The position numbers and the translations under genes were made by a program. A DNA stretch of 64,000 bases from positions 2,367,501 to 2,431,500 of the forward strand of contig NZ_JAJJMP010000001.1 of NCBI RefSeq assembly GCF_020905415.1. The letters run 5' to 3'. The notes below the pieces were generated by a model, which was given only the letters and a program-made list of their open reading frames with translations, did no database searches and had not been told where the DNA came from. Source of the stretch: Myroides oncorhynchi. Its GTDB lineage: Bacteria; Bacteroidota; Bacteroidia; Flavobacteriales; Flavobacteriaceae. Numbering within the stretch: position 1 is the first letter of the stretch; every line of letters starts with the position of its first letter. Shown here in pieces: positions 55,655 through 63,797 of the stretch.

Positions 55655-57550
55655 ATGAGTAAAATAATTGGTATTGACTTAGGAACTACAAACTCTTGTG
55701 TTTCTGTAATGGAAGGAAATGAGCCAGTAGTAATTTCAAACGCTGAAGGAAAAAGAACTACACCATCTATCGTAGCTTTCGTAGAAGGTGGAGAGATTAA
55801 AGTAGGTGATCCTGCAAAACGTCAGGCTGTAACTAACCCAACAAAAACGGTTGCTTCTATCAAACGTTTTATGGGAGAGAGATATAGTGAGGCTGCGAAA
55901 GAGACATCTTCAGTACCTTACAAAGTAGTTAAAGGAGATAACGACACTCCACGTGTAGATATCGACGGACGTCTATATACTCCACAAGAGATCTCTGCGA
56001 TGACTTTGCAAAAAATGAAAAAAACAGCTGAAGATTTCTTAGGACAAGAAGTATCAGAAGCAGTAATCACTGTGCCAGCTTACTTTAATGACGCACAACG
56101 TCAAGCGACCAAAGAAGCAGGAGAAATCGCAGGATTAAAAGTAAGACGTATTATCAACGAGCCTACTGCGGCTGCGTTAGCATACGGATTAGACAAAACA
56201 GGAAAAGATCAAAAAGTAGTAGTATATGACTTAGGTGGTGGTACATTCGATATCTCTATCCTTGAGTTAGGAGATGGTGTATTCGAAGTATTATCTACTA
56301 ATGGAGATACTCACTTAGGTGGAGATGACTTTGATAATGTAATCATCAACTGGTTAGCAGAAGAGTTTAAAGCTGCTGAAGGTGTAGATTTACGTCAAGA
56401 TGCTATGGCATTACAACGTTTAAAAGAAGCTGCTGAGAAAGCTAAAGTTGAGTTATCATCTGCAACACAAACAGAGATTAACTTACCTTATGTAACAGCT
56501 ACTGCTTCTGGACCAAAACACTTGGTACAAACATTAACAAGAGCTAAATTTGAGCAATTGTCTGATGAGTTAGTACGTCGTTCTATGCTTCCATGTGAGA
56601 AAGCTTTAAAAGATGCTGGTTTATCTAAATCAGATATCGATGAGGTAATCTTAGTAGGAGGTTCTACACGTATCCCAAGAATCCAAGAAGAAGTAGAGAA
56701 GTTCTTCGGTAAAAAACCACATAAAGGAGTTAACCCTGATGAGGTAGTTGCTATCGGTGCTGCTATTCAAGGAGGAGTATTAACAGGAGATGTAAAAGAC
56801 GTATTGTTATTAGACGTTACGCCACTTTCATTAGGTATCGAAACTATGGGAGGCGTATTCACTAAGTTGATTGAGTCTAACACAACGATTCCTACTAAGA
56901 AATCACAAGTGTTTTCTACTGCAGCGGATAACCAACCATCGGTTGAAATCCACGTATTACAAGGAGAAAGACCAATGGCTACTGATAACAAGACAATTGG
57001 TCGTTTCCATTTAGATGGTTTACCACCTGCACAAAGAGGTGTTCCTCAAATCGAAGTAACTTTCGATATCGATGCAAACGGTTTAATCAAAGTATCTGCT
57101 ACAGATAAAGGAACTGGTAAATCTCATGATATTCGTATCGAGGCTTCATCTGGATTAACTGAAGAAGAAATCCAAAGAATGAAACAAGAAGCTGAGGCGA
57201 ATGCTGATGCTGATAAAAAAGCGAAAGAGTCTGTTGAAAAAATCAACGAAGCTGATGCTATGATATTCCAAACAGAGAAACAGTTAAAAGAATTCGGAGA
57301 TAAATTATCTGATGGTAATAAGTCTAACATCGAAGGAGCTTTAGCAGAATTAAAAACTGCTTTTGAAACTAAAAATGTAGATACTATTCAACCAGCTTTA
57401 GATAAAATAAACGAAGCTTGGAAAGCTGCTTCTGAAGAAATGTACAAAGCACAAGCTGAAGGTGGACACGGTGCTCCTGAACAAGGACAACCTAACCAAG
57501 GTGGTGATGCTGATGGTACACAAGATGTAGAATACGAAGAGGTAAAATAA
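55655..57550 (+). CDS. dnaK: Molecular chaperone DnaK (Hsp70)
   Basis: 631 residues. N-terminal ATPase domain ([67 protein letters not shown]), linker [13 protein letters not shown], substrate-binding domain (about 390-505) and helical lid ending in a Gly/Gln/Asp-rich tail with the EEVK end typical of DnaK. It binds exposed hydrophobic peptides and cycles ATP with DnaJ and GrpE. Neither partner gene is adjacent, as in other flavobacteria. A sigma-54-like promoter precedes it and a terminator follows. Confidence 0.97.
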   Translation: MSKIIGIDLGTTNSCVSVMEGNEPVVISNAEGKRTTPSIVAFVEGGEIKVGDPAKRQAVTNPTKTVASIKRFMGERYSEAAKETSSVPYKVVKGDNDTPRVDIDGRLYTPQEISAMTLQKMKKTAEDFLGQEVSEAVITVPAYFNDAQRQATKEAGEIAGLKVRRIINEPTAAALAYGLDKTGKDQKVVVYDLGGGTFDISILELGDGVFEVLSTNGDTHLGGDDFDNVIINWLAEEFKAAEGVDLRQDAMALQRLKEAAEKAKVELSSATQTEINLPYVTATASGPKHLVQTLTRAKFEQLSDELVRRSMLPCEKALKDAGLSKSDIDEVILVGGSTRIPRIQEEVEKFFGKKPHKGVNPDEVVAIGAAIQGGVLTGDVKDVLLLDVTPLSLGIETMGGVFTKLIESNTTIPTKKSQVFSTAADNQPSVEIHVLQGERPMATDNKTIGRFHLDGLPPAQRGVPQIEVTFDIDANGLIKVSATDKGTGKSHDIRIEASSGLTEEEIQRMKQEAEANADADKKAKESVEKINEADAMIFQTEKQLKEFGDKLSDGNKSNIEGALAELKTAFETKNVDTIQPALDKINEAWKAASEEMYKAQAEGGHGAPEQGQPNQGGDADGTQDVEYEEVK

Positions 57551-57580
57551 TTCCTCCCCGTTTTATAGTTATAAAGAGAG

Positions 57581-57610
57581 AAACCGAGTCTGTATAGGCT
57601 CGGTTTTTTT
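57581..57610 (+). terminator. dnaK terminator (left copy of a duplicated sequence)
   Basis: Stem AAACCGAGTC / GGCTCGGTTT (one G-U pair), loop TGTATA, seven T after the stem start. 30 bases after the dnaK stop. The same sequence with one base changed recurs at 58255-58283 on the far side of the toxin-antitoxin pair. Confidence 0.9.
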
Positions 57611-57656
57611 ATGAGGTAAAGTTTGATTGTTATATTTTATTTTAAAATGTTATGAT

Positions 57657-57664
57657 TAACTTTG
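57657..57664 (+). promoter_or_regulatory. Candidate -7 element of the toxin-antitoxin operon
   Basis: TAACTTTG, 19 bases before the antitoxin ATG. No clear -33 and no clear operator palindrome. Confidence 0.5.
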
Positions 57665-57683
57665 TGTTGTAAATGAATAGGTT

Positions 57684-57920
57684 ATGAGTATAGAAACAAA
57701 AAGAGAACAGTTAGTAAGCTTCCTTAAGGATATAAATGATGAGGACTTAATCGATAGGATAAGTGAATATGTAAGCTCTCTTAAAAATGTAGGAAAGGAT
57801 ATGTTTACGCCTATGTCTGAAGAAGAGTTAGAGCGCAGATTAGCTATATCTCGTAAAGATTATGAAGAGGGAAGGTATTATACCTTAGAGGAAGTAGAAG
57901 AGATGAGTGCTAAATGGTAG
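57684..57920 (+). CDS. Putative antitoxin of a RelE/ParE-type module
   Basis: 78 residues, acidic. An N-terminal helical part (KREQLVSFLKDINDEDLIDRISEYV) may dimerise. The C-terminal part MSEEELERRLAISRKDYEEGRYYTLEEVEEMSAKW resembles the toxin-binding tails of antitoxins next to RelE/ParE genes in Bacteroidota, which commonly end in a short helix with Trp. No classic DNA-binding fold is obvious. The toxin gene starts 4 bases after its stop. Identification leans on the neighbour and on tail resemblance. Confidence 0.75.
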   Translation: MSIETKREQLVSFLKDINDEDLIDRISEYVSSLKNVGKDMFTPMSEEELERRLAISRKDYEEGRYYTLEEVEEMSAKW

Positions 57921-57924
57921 TAGT

Positions 57925-58269
57925 ATGAAAATAATATTATCTGATTTTGCAACTAGTCAATTAAGGAATATATACTTCTATTATGTTAATCATGTCAGTG
58001 TAAGCAAGGCTAAAGAGGTAAAGGATAATATTATTACAGCAATCAAGCAGTTAATTAATTTTCCTTATTTAGGACAGAAAGAAGGTATGATGTATAGTCG
58101 ATTCGAGAGAAGATATCTCTTAGTTTATGAGTATAAAATTCTATATGAGGTAACTGAAGAGAGTATTGTTATTCTGGATATCTTTCATACCAAGCAATCT
58201 CCTTACAAGATGTATGTCAATGAAGATAGAGAAGAAAGTCTGAGAAAGAATAGTAAACCGAGTCTGTAA
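57925..58269 (+). CDS. RelE/ParE family toxin
   Basis: 114 residues from the ATG at 57925. An alternative ATG at 57907 would overlap the antitoxin and is less likely. The RelE/ParE fold is seen in LSDFATSQLRNIYFYYVNHVS, AKEVKDNIITAIKQLINFPYLGQ, and the strand-rich end RRYLLVYEYKILYEVTEESIVILDIFHTKQ. RelE-like toxins cut mRNA at the ribosome and ParE-like ones act on gyrase; YLVYEYKILYEV and DIFHT... fit ParE/RelE in general, and the target is not decidable. The last four residues (KPSL) and stop are encoded by the left arm of the downstream terminator, which duplicates the dnaK terminator. Confidence 0.85.
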   Translation: MKIILSDFATSQLRNIYFYYVNHVSVSKAKEVKDNIITAIKQLINFPYLGQKEGMMYSRFERRYLLVYEYKILYEVTEESIVILDIFHTKQSPYKMYVNEDREESLRKNSKPSL

Positions 58270-58283
58270 AGGCTCGGTTTTTT
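58255..58283 (+). terminator. Toxin-antitoxin terminator (right copy of the dnaK terminator sequence)
   Basis: AAACCGAGTCTGTA-A-AGGCTCGGTTTTTT matches 57581-57610 except for one loop base (T to A) and T-run length. Its left arm codes for the end of the toxin, and its T-run touches the stop of the convergent GNAT gene. Confidence 0.9.
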
Positions 58284-58770
58284 ATAAAGCTTTCTCATAG
58301 CAGTTGAATACCCCTTTTCTAAATGTAACAGTTCCTACGTGTGTATAACCTTTTTTAAGGTATACTGCATTAGCTGTATCATTAAGAGAATAAGCATCAA
58401 AGCGTATAGAGGGGTACTTATGTTCCTTAGCATATTGTTCTGCATAGAGGATCATTTGGCTTGATATACCTTTGCCCTGTGCTATAGGATGAACAAATAA
58501 TCTGTGAATAACGAGAAATGGTGTCTTTGTAGACCAAACCAAATCATCGTATTCTACATCATATTCTTCATTTAGCACCACATAAGCAAGTATCTCTCCA
58601 TGTTCTAAATAGATATAGGCTTGTTGTTTATGTAGATCAGTAGTCAAGGTCTCCTGATTAGGATAGTGTTCATCCCATTGATCAAGACCTTGTTTTATCA
58701 TATGATTTTTTACAATATCAAGCACTTCTAACGCTTGAGATAGATAAGCTGTTGTAAGTGGTTTTATCAT
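58282..58770 (-). CDS. GNAT N-acetyltransferase
   Basis: 162 residues. The acetyl-CoA site is in LFVHPIAQGKGISSQMILYAEQYA (about 93-115) and the family end YSLNDTANAVYLKKGYTHVG is present. LVIHRLFV precedes it as strand beta4. It acetylates an unknown small molecule or protein. Convergent with the toxin gene. On its strand it follows the unknown gene at 58780-59436 with a 9-base gap, so the genes 59822 to 58282 may form one transcript. Confidence 0.85.
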   Translation of the reverse strand: MIKPLTTAYLSQALEVLDIVKNHMIKQGLDQWDEHYPNQETLTTDLHKQQAYIYLEHGEILAYVVLNEEYDVEYDDLVWSTKTPFLVIHRLFVHPIAQGKGISSQMILYAEQYAKEHKYPSIRFDAYSLNDTANAVYLKKGYTHVGTVTFRKGVFNCYEKAL

Positions 58771-58779
58771 AGTAATAGC

Positions 58780-59436
58780 TTAAATGGTAGACGGATAACC
58801 AATGTCATTAATGTCCTCTTTTAGTAATTCCCAATCTTCTAATTCAGAATTTAGAGTTAATATCATTTCTTTAGTTAGTGTCTTACCTTGATAAATTTGT
58901 CTGATAATCTCTTTCTTTTCAGCTGTCATAGACTCTTCTTCTTCATCGAAGTAATAGTTGGTTGCCCAATTAATGTATGTTTCCGGATTATTGTCAAAGA
59001 TGTATAATTGATCATCTGAACCATCCTCCTCATTATCTACCTGGCCTATTGTCCATTGTTGGTTGTTATCACTCCAGATACAATAAGTTGTACCAATACC
59101 ACTAATATACTCTCCAAAAATAAACTCTATGTATTGATTAGGAAGTCCTGCTGTTAGATCTTCTTTATTAGGGAGGTTTTTCTCAAAATCATATAGTTCA
59201 TGGTCAAATCCATTGATTATTGTTCCATCTACTCTAAACAGTATAACCATATCATTGCCTTCACCATCTCGCATCTGAAAGAATTCTTCATCATCAGACC
59301 AAATATGATTGTATAAATAGTATCTATATTCCCAATCTTGACATAGTATAGCATCTAATGTAGCAAGTGATTTACACAGTTCTTTTAATACTTTAGGATT
59401 AGGTAAGTCAGCTCTATTTGTTGTGTTCAATTTCAT
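58780..59436 (-). CDS. Uncharacterised acidic protein
   Basis: 218 residues, strongly acidic, no signal peptide or membrane span. Trp/Tyr-rich segments QDWEYRYYLYNHIWSDDEEFFQMRDGEGNDM and FGEYISGIGTTYCIWSDNNQQW are followed by a helical tail (MTAEKKEIIRQIYQGKTLTKEMI). I do not recognise a family. The acidity, aromatic content and position near other accessory genes resemble polymorphic-toxin immunity proteins, but no toxin gene is adjacent. 11 bases after the previous unknown gene, 9 bases before the GNAT gene. Confidence 0.55.
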   Translation of the reverse strand: MKLNTTNRADLPNPKVLKELCKSLATLDAILCQDWEYRYYLYNHIWSDDEEFFQMRDGEGNDMVILFRVDGTIINGFDHELYDFEKNLPNKEDLTAGLPNQYIEFIFGEYISGIGTTYCIWSDNNQQWTIGQVDNEEDGSDDQLYIFDNNPETYINWATNYYFDEEEESMTAEKKEIIRQIYQGKTLTKEMILTLNSELEDWELLKEDINDIGYPSTI

Positions 59437-59447
59437 AATAGTCTAGA

Positions 59448-59822
59448 TTATTTTGTTTGTAATAATATATCAAGCTCCTCATTATTGTAATGATTTGGAG
59501 TAGTTAATAGTAACTGATGTGGTAGTTCATTAGTTATAAGTTCGTCATGTATAAATGAGAAATTAATATTGGGAGGTACAGCTAATATTACCACTTCATA
59601 GCTGATAACAGTATAGTCCTCATTGATATTGGTTGTACCCTCTAGAATACTAATTCCTCTGTCATTAAAAGCATTTGCAATCGTCAAAACAATATCCTCC
59701 CATAGTTCTTCTAAGTAATCAAAACTATTGTGTATATCCACGATAGCATAATCAAACTGTATAGATAGTGCTACTTTTTGCGGATAAGGAATAAGTAAGT
59801 TTTGTTGAGATATAATCGGCAT
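59448..59822 (-). CDS. Uncharacterised small acidic protein
   Basis: 124 residues, no signal peptide or membrane span. Starts MPIISQQNLLIPYPQKVALSI. A mixed alpha/beta pattern (FDYAIVDIHNSFDYLEELWEDIVL, SYEVVILAVPPNINFSF) could be a small single domain. No motif recognised. First gene of a probable three-gene leftward unit with the 218-residue protein and the GNAT gene, with gaps of 11 and 9 bases. Confidence 0.5.
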   Translation of the reverse strand: MPIISQQNLLIPYPQKVALSIQFDYAIVDIHNSFDYLEELWEDIVLTIANAFNDRGISILEGTTNINEDYTVISYEVVILAVPPNINFSFIHDELITNELPHQLLLTTPNHYNNEELDILLQTK

Positions 59823-59871
59823 AATGTTATAATGAATAGCTAAAGGTAATCAAAAGCAGTTTTAAAAAACT

Positions 59872-59879
59872 TATTTTTG
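59872..59879 (+). promoter_or_regulatory. Candidate -7 element of the Crp/Fnr-family gene
   Basis: TATTTTTG, 25 bases before the ATG at 59905. No clear -33. Confidence 0.45.
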
Positions 59880-59904
59880 TTGATATGATGTTATATGACT
59901 TATT

Positions 59905-60477
59905 ATGTTTGAGCTATTAATTCAACACATTCAAGAAAAAGTACAGTTGACTAAAGAAGAAACTGTTCGTTTAGGAGATTATTTTACAGTTAAAAAACTA
60001 AGGAGAAAGCAATACTTATTGCAAGAAGGAGACGTGTGTAAGCACATGGCTTTTGTTGTGAAAGGAGTACTGAAGTCTTATGTGATAGACGAAAAAAGGA
60101 TAGAGAATATTAACTTCATTGGTTGGGAAGGCTGGTGGATGGCAGATTCTTATAGTTTCTTTACAGGTAAAAAAGGAGAGTTGAACATTGATGCTTTAGA
60201 AGAAGCGGAATTACTACTTATAAGTAAGGAAGACTATGATAGAATAGTGATAGATATGCCTGTAATGAGTAACTACTTCAGAATATTCTATGAACGTAGC
60301 TTAGCGAATAAAGATAGACGTATACTGAGTAATATAGCCTATAATGCAGAGGAGAAGTACGCGCAAATCATTATTTGTTATCCTGACTTAGTCAACCGTA
60401 TTCCACAGCATCTTTTAGCTTCTTATTTAGGTCTGACCCCAGAAACAATTAGTCGTATTAAGAAAAAAATGAAGTAA
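59905..60477 (+). CDS. Crp/Fnr family transcriptional regulator
   Basis: 190 residues, the short form common in Bacteroidota. An N-terminal cyclic-nucleotide-binding-like beta-roll (about 20-115: KKLRRKQYLLQEGDVCKHMAFVVKGVLK, INFIGWEGWWMADSYSF) is followed by a long dimer helix and a C-terminal helix-turn-helix (HLLASYLGLTPETISRIKKKMK). The usual cAMP contact residues are absent and there is no Cys cluster for oxygen sensing, so the signal is unknown. A perfect FNR-type box lies 4 bases after its stop, upstream of the SDR gene, making that gene a likely target. Confidence 0.88.
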   Translation: MFELLIQHIQEKVQLTKEETVRLGDYFTVKKLRRKQYLLQEGDVCKHMAFVVKGVLKSYVIDEKRIENINFIGWEGWWMADSYSFFTGKKGELNIDALEEAELLLISKEDYDRIVIDMPVMSNYFRIFYERSLANKDRRILSNIAYNAEEKYAQIIICYPDLVNRIPQHLLASYLGLTPETISRIKKKMK

Positions 60478-60481
60478 TCTA

Positions 60482-60497
60482 CTTGATCTAGATCAAG
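60482..60497. promoter_or_regulatory. FNR-type box (TTGAT-N4-ATCAA)
   Basis: CTTGATCTAGATCAAG is a perfect 16-bp palindrome containing TTGAT-CTAG-ATCAA, the classic Crp/Fnr-family site, about 66 bases before the predicted SDR start site and just after the Crp/Fnr-family gene. Confidence 0.6.
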
Positions 60498-60500
60498 GGA

Positions 60501-60519
60501 TTGACTTATCTTAGGTCAA
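60501..60519. promoter_or_regulatory. Second inverted repeat upstream of the SDR gene
   Basis: TTGACTTATCTTAGGTCAA: arms TTGACTTA / TAGGTCAA match at seven of eight positions around a 3-base centre. Centred about 46 bases before the predicted start site, where a class II Crp/Fnr site would sit. Confidence 0.45.
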
Positions 60520-60541
60520 TGCACAGCTATTTTACTTGCTT

Positions 60542-60549
60542 TAGCTTTG
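60542..60549 (+). promoter_or_regulatory. Candidate -7 element of the SDR gene
   Basis: TAGCTTTG (TAnnTTTG), 18 bases before the ATG at 60568. Confidence 0.5.
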
Positions 60550-60567
60550 TCTTCAAAGAAATGAATC

Positions 60568-61635
60568 ATGAAGAACAAAGCATTAGTAGTAGGCGTTAGT
60601 GGTATTGCTGGTAGTAATCTAGCAAAAGAACTAATCGCTCAAGATTGGACAGTATATGGATTAGCAAGAAATCCAAAAGGGATTGTAGATGGAGTCGTTC
60701 CCATCGCTGCAGACTTATTAGATACAGAAGGTTTAGCTATAGCCTTACAAGATATAGCGCCTACCCATGTTTATTTTACCACATGGATGCGCAAGGACAC
60801 AGAGGCAGAGAATATCATTGTCAATGCTACTTTAGTAAGGAACTTACTAGATGTATTATCTCCTAAACAGAGAGTAAAACATGTAGCTTTAGTGACTGGA
60901 TTAAAACATTATTTAGGTCCTTTTGAATCTTATGTGAAATCTGGTATCCTACCTATCACACCAGTTAGAGAAGAACACCCTCGATTAGAATTAGAGAATT
61001 TCTATTATGCTCAAGAAGATGAAGTGTATAAAGCATCTAAGAGAGACGGCTTTACTTGGAGTGTACATAGACCTCATACTTTGATAGGGCATGCAGTAGG
61101 TAATCTGATGAATATGGGGATTACACTTGCTGTGTATACGAGTATATGTAAGGAAGAAGGTCTTCCTATGGTGTGGCCAGGATCAGAAGCACAGTGGAAT
61201 GGGGTATCAGATGTAACAGATGCGGGCGTATTAGCAAAACAGTTGGTATGGGCATCTACTACTGATACAGCTAAGAATCAAGCCTTCAATGTTACCAATG
61301 GAGATGTGTTTAGATGGAAGTGTTTATGGGAAGAAATAGCTAACTATTTTGACATACCTTTTGAAGGGTATAAGGATACTATCAGACCATTAGAGGTAGC
61401 CTTATTGCAGAAGAGTGAGGTATGGAAGACTGTTATAGCGAAGCATAAACTACAAACTATGGATTTAGATATATTAGTTTCTCCATGGCATACAGATGCA
61501 GATTTAGGGCGCCCTATAGAAGTAATTACTGATATGTCTAAAAGTAGGAAGTTAGGCTTTACAACTTTTAAACCAACAAAAGACTCTTTTATAGAATTAT
61601 TTGAACAATTAAAAGCAGAACGTCTTATACCATAA
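60568..61635 (+). CDS. SDR family oxidoreductase (PRISE/progesterone 5-beta-reductase-like)
   Basis: 355 residues. The Rossmann glycine motif is GVSGIAGSNLA at the N-terminus. The blocks VALVTGLKHYLGPFESY, PVREEHPRLELENFYYAQED (active-site Tyr in NFYYAQED, Lys in the spaced position of this family) and WSVHRPHTLIGHAVGN are those of PRISE-type enone reductases (iridoid synthase and progesterone 5-beta-reductase relatives). They use NAD(P)H to reduce activated C=C bonds. The physiological substrate is unknown. Downstream of a Crp/Fnr gene with two inverted repeats between, so probably its target. Confidence 0.85.
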   Translation: MKNKALVVGVSGIAGSNLAKELIAQDWTVYGLARNPKGIVDGVVPIAADLLDTEGLAIALQDIAPTHVYFTTWMRKDTEAENIIVNATLVRNLLDVLSPKQRVKHVALVTGLKHYLGPFESYVKSGILPITPVREEHPRLELENFYYAQEDEVYKASKRDGFTWSVHRPHTLIGHAVGNLMNMGITLAVYTSICKEEGLPMVWPGSEAQWNGVSDVTDAGVLAKQLVWASTTDTAKNQAFNVTNGDVFRWKCLWEEIANYFDIPFEGYKDTIRPLEVALLQKSEVWKTVIAKHKLQTMDLDILVSPWHTDADLGRPIEVITDMSKSRKLGFTTFKPTKDSFIELFEQLKAERLIP

Positions 61636-61644
61636 GATAGAATT

Positions 61645-61668
61645 AAGCAGACTTCGGTTTGCTTTTTT
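61645..61668 (+). terminator. SDR gene terminator with UUCG tetraloop
   Basis: AAGCAGAC-TTCG-GTTTGCTT (one G-U pair) followed by T6, 9 bases after the stop. UUCG is an extra-stable tetraloop. Confidence 0.9.
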
Positions 61669-61729
61669 ATTGATATTATTTCAATCAATTTTATTTAAAC
61701 TGGACTATCTCGCTTGCTGATTATAGTTG

Positions 61730-61737
61730 TATTTTTG
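61730..61737 (+). promoter_or_regulatory. Candidate -7 element of the pyridoxal kinase gene
   Basis: TATTTTTG, about 93 bases before the ATG at 61831, so the leader would be long. No clear -33. Confidence 0.35.
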
Positions 61738-61830
61738 TAAAAAATAATTTAAGAAGCACAGTTGTATATCTTCTTTGTCTTACAGAAGTAAATAGATAAG
61801 AGTATAGAAGTGTTTTCTCATTTCATTATC

Positions 61831-62688
61831 ATGACAAATAACACAATAGATCCTCATATTATATCTATACAGAGTACTGTCTCTACTGGATATGTGGGGA
61901 ATAACTCAGCTAGTTTTGCTATACAGCTTCACGGAATTAATTGTGTAGCGATGCCTACCATTCTTTTATCAAGTCACACAGACAAGCCCGTTTATTATGG
62001 AGAAGCAGTGCCTAAAGAATTGTTCGAGAAATTGGCTCGTGGAGTATTAGAAATTAACACTGCTCAACTTACGCAGTATGTAGTAAGTGGATACTTAAAG
62101 AGCAAAGAGATAATAGATGCGACAGCAGAGTTTATAAAACAATTAAAAGCAGAGCATACTATCACCTATATCTATGATCCCGTATTTGGAGATACGCGTA
62201 CAGATGGACTGTATATTCCTAAAGAACAGGCAGATTATTCTAAAGAACAATTATTAGCGTTAAGTGATATCTTGACTCCTAATCACTTCGAATTAGAATA
62301 CCTTTTAGGTAAGCGTATAACGAATGAGCAAGAGCTAATAGTAGCTGTACAGGCAGATGAGGTATTGTCTTCTAAAATCATTGTTTTGACTACAGCAGAA
62401 ATGAAAGAGAATATTAATCATCAAGTAGAAGTCATCTTGATTAATCAAAGTGAGTTGACTCATTTTTATGCTGATAATATACCTGTAGAAGTAGTAGGAA
62501 CAGGAGATTTGTTCACCGGAACATTTTCTGCACAGCTAACGAAAGGTCGTACGATAGAAGAAGCTATACAGATTAGTATGAACTTCTTGTCTGAAGTATT
62601 GAGATATGTTCATCAGCACGGATTAAAGGAGATGAATGCCATGGCTATCTTACAAGCACAAGATGTGCTGGCAGTAAAGTATAAATAA
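61831..62688 (+). CDS. pdxY: Pyridoxal kinase
   Basis: 285 residues from the ATG at 61831; an upstream GTG at 61810 is less likely. PfkB/ribokinase fold: ISIQSTVSTGYVGNNSASFAIQLHG at the start is the pyridoxal-kinase signature, and YIYDPVFGDTRTDGLYIP and LTPNHFELEYLLGK follow. The anion-hole/catalytic region is EVVGTGDLFTGTFSAQL, with Asp in GTGD as base. It phosphorylates pyridoxal (and possibly pyridoxine) for the B6 salvage pathway. The E. coli PdxY is about 287 residues, so length fits. Single-gene unit with a terminator. Confidence 0.88.
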   Translation: MTNNTIDPHIISIQSTVSTGYVGNNSASFAIQLHGINCVAMPTILLSSHTDKPVYYGEAVPKELFEKLARGVLEINTAQLTQYVVSGYLKSKEIIDATAEFIKQLKAEHTITYIYDPVFGDTRTDGLYIPKEQADYSKEQLLALSDILTPNHFELEYLLGKRITNEQELIVAVQADEVLSSKIIVLTTAEMKENINHQVEVILINQSELTHFYADNIPVEVVGTGDLFTGTFSAQLTKGRTIEEAIQISMNFLSEVLRYVHQHGLKEMNAMAILQAQDVLAVKYK

Positions 62689-62691
62689 AAC

Positions 62692-62729
62692 AGAAAGGCA
62701 GTATGATATCATATCGTACTACCTTTCTT
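62692..62729 (+). terminator. Terminator after pdxY
   Basis: Imperfect 18-bp stem (AGAAAGGcAGTAtGATAT and partner) with a T-poor tail, 4 bases after the stop, between convergent genes. Confidence 0.65.
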
Positions 62730-62752
62730 ATTTAACCTAGAATATTAAGGAC

Positions 62753-63676
62753 TTATGTATGTGATAACGAAGCTACCATAGTCTTCTGATCAGAGAATAA
62801 GCCTATTAACTCTTTTGTCACCATCAGTGTGATATCATCATCTTCTTTGTATAAACTATAAGTAGCTTGTCCTATCTCAGGGTTAAAAGCAAAATAGATA
62901 GTCTGTGTCTCTTCTGTGCAGCATGCATTTATTATTGCATCGAGTTGTTTGACATGGTGATCTCCTTGGTAAATAGAATAGATCGTTAGCTCACTTTCTT
63001 CTTGCTCATAGATGATAATGGCATCCAATGCTTTGCTATAATAAATAGAGTTTTTAAAACCAAAATCTAAATTAGCATAACAATAAAAGAAAGCCAAGCC
63101 TACATTTTTAGTATTTAGCCTATTATATGTATATCCATTTTTGACATATTCTTCAAATAAAGCAAGTGATGCAGGGTTGTCTAAATCTAATTTCTCTAAA
63201 CTCGATAGAGTAGAAGATTTCATATTCGTCTTTAGTGTAGCTTGATACTCTTGTACAGGCACATACCCAAATTTTGGGTAGAAGTCTAGTACTGTATCGT
63301 TTGCAAACAAGAAGTAGCCTGTTACTATATCTTTGTATTCTACTTCTATGTATTCTAATAAGAATCTTGATAAACCTTTGTTTTGATGGGCTGGTTCTGT
63401 CATCACCGTACCTAATTGTCCTGCTTTATACATTTTCTTATCCTTCGTTATTTCGAATAGGCTTAAAGTCGTATGTGCTACTATTTTAGTATCTAGAAAT
63501 AATGAAAACAGTATACAGTCTTCTCCCCAATATCCCGATTGGTAATATGCTTCGAAGTCAAACTCCCATACTTCCTGACACATTCTATTGAACTCTTTTC
63601 GTTTTTGTTCATCATCTTGATAGTTGATATACAGGGTATAAGATGTATCTTTTATAATTACTGATTTACTGGTCAT
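62753..63676 (-). CDS. GNAT family N-acetyltransferase (long form)
   Basis: 307 residues, about twice a single GNAT domain. The first half holds the acetyl-CoA site (LGTVMTEPAHQNKGLSRFLLEYI, about 88-110, with the Q/R-x-x-G-x-G/A-like NKGLSR) and FANDTVLDFYPKFGYVPVQEY. The second half (about 165-307) has a different beta-rich pattern and may be a degenerate or substrate domain. Such two-part GNAT proteins occur in flavobacteria with unknown substrates. A near-consensus minus-strand GAACTTTG lies upstream near 63699. Confidence 0.8.
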   Translation of the reverse strand: MTSKSVIIKDTSYTLYINYQDDEQKRKEFNRMCQEVWEFDFEAYYQSGYWGEDCILFSLFLDTKIVAHTTLSLFEITKDKKMYKAGQLGTVMTEPAHQNKGLSRFLLEYIEVEYKDIVTGYFLFANDTVLDFYPKFGYVPVQEYQATLKTNMKSSTLSSLEKLDLDNPASLALFEEYVKNGYTYNRLNTKNVGLAFFYCYANLDFGFKNSIYYSKALDAIIIYEQEESELTIYSIYQGDHHVKQLDAIINACCTEETQTIYFAFNPEIGQATYSLYKEDDDITLMVTKELIGLFSDQKTMVASLSHT

Positions 63677-63770
63677 AGTTCTTATTTATTTGGTGCAAAG
63701 TTCTGAATAATACCTTACTTATCTATTGACAGTATTGTTTAATAAATGTGCAATACGTTGTTTTTATTGT

Positions 63771-63778
63771 TAACTTTG
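63771..63778 (+). promoter_or_regulatory. Candidate -7 element of the terminal gene
   Basis: TAACTTTG, 19 bases before the ATG at 63798. Confidence 0.5.
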
Positions 63779-63797
63779 ACTTATTAACTACAGTGTG

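Noticed and set aside
57684..58283. Toxin-antitoxin module as part of a prophage or plasmid
   Set aside because: No integrase, replication or structural genes are nearby; both flanks are chromosomal genes.
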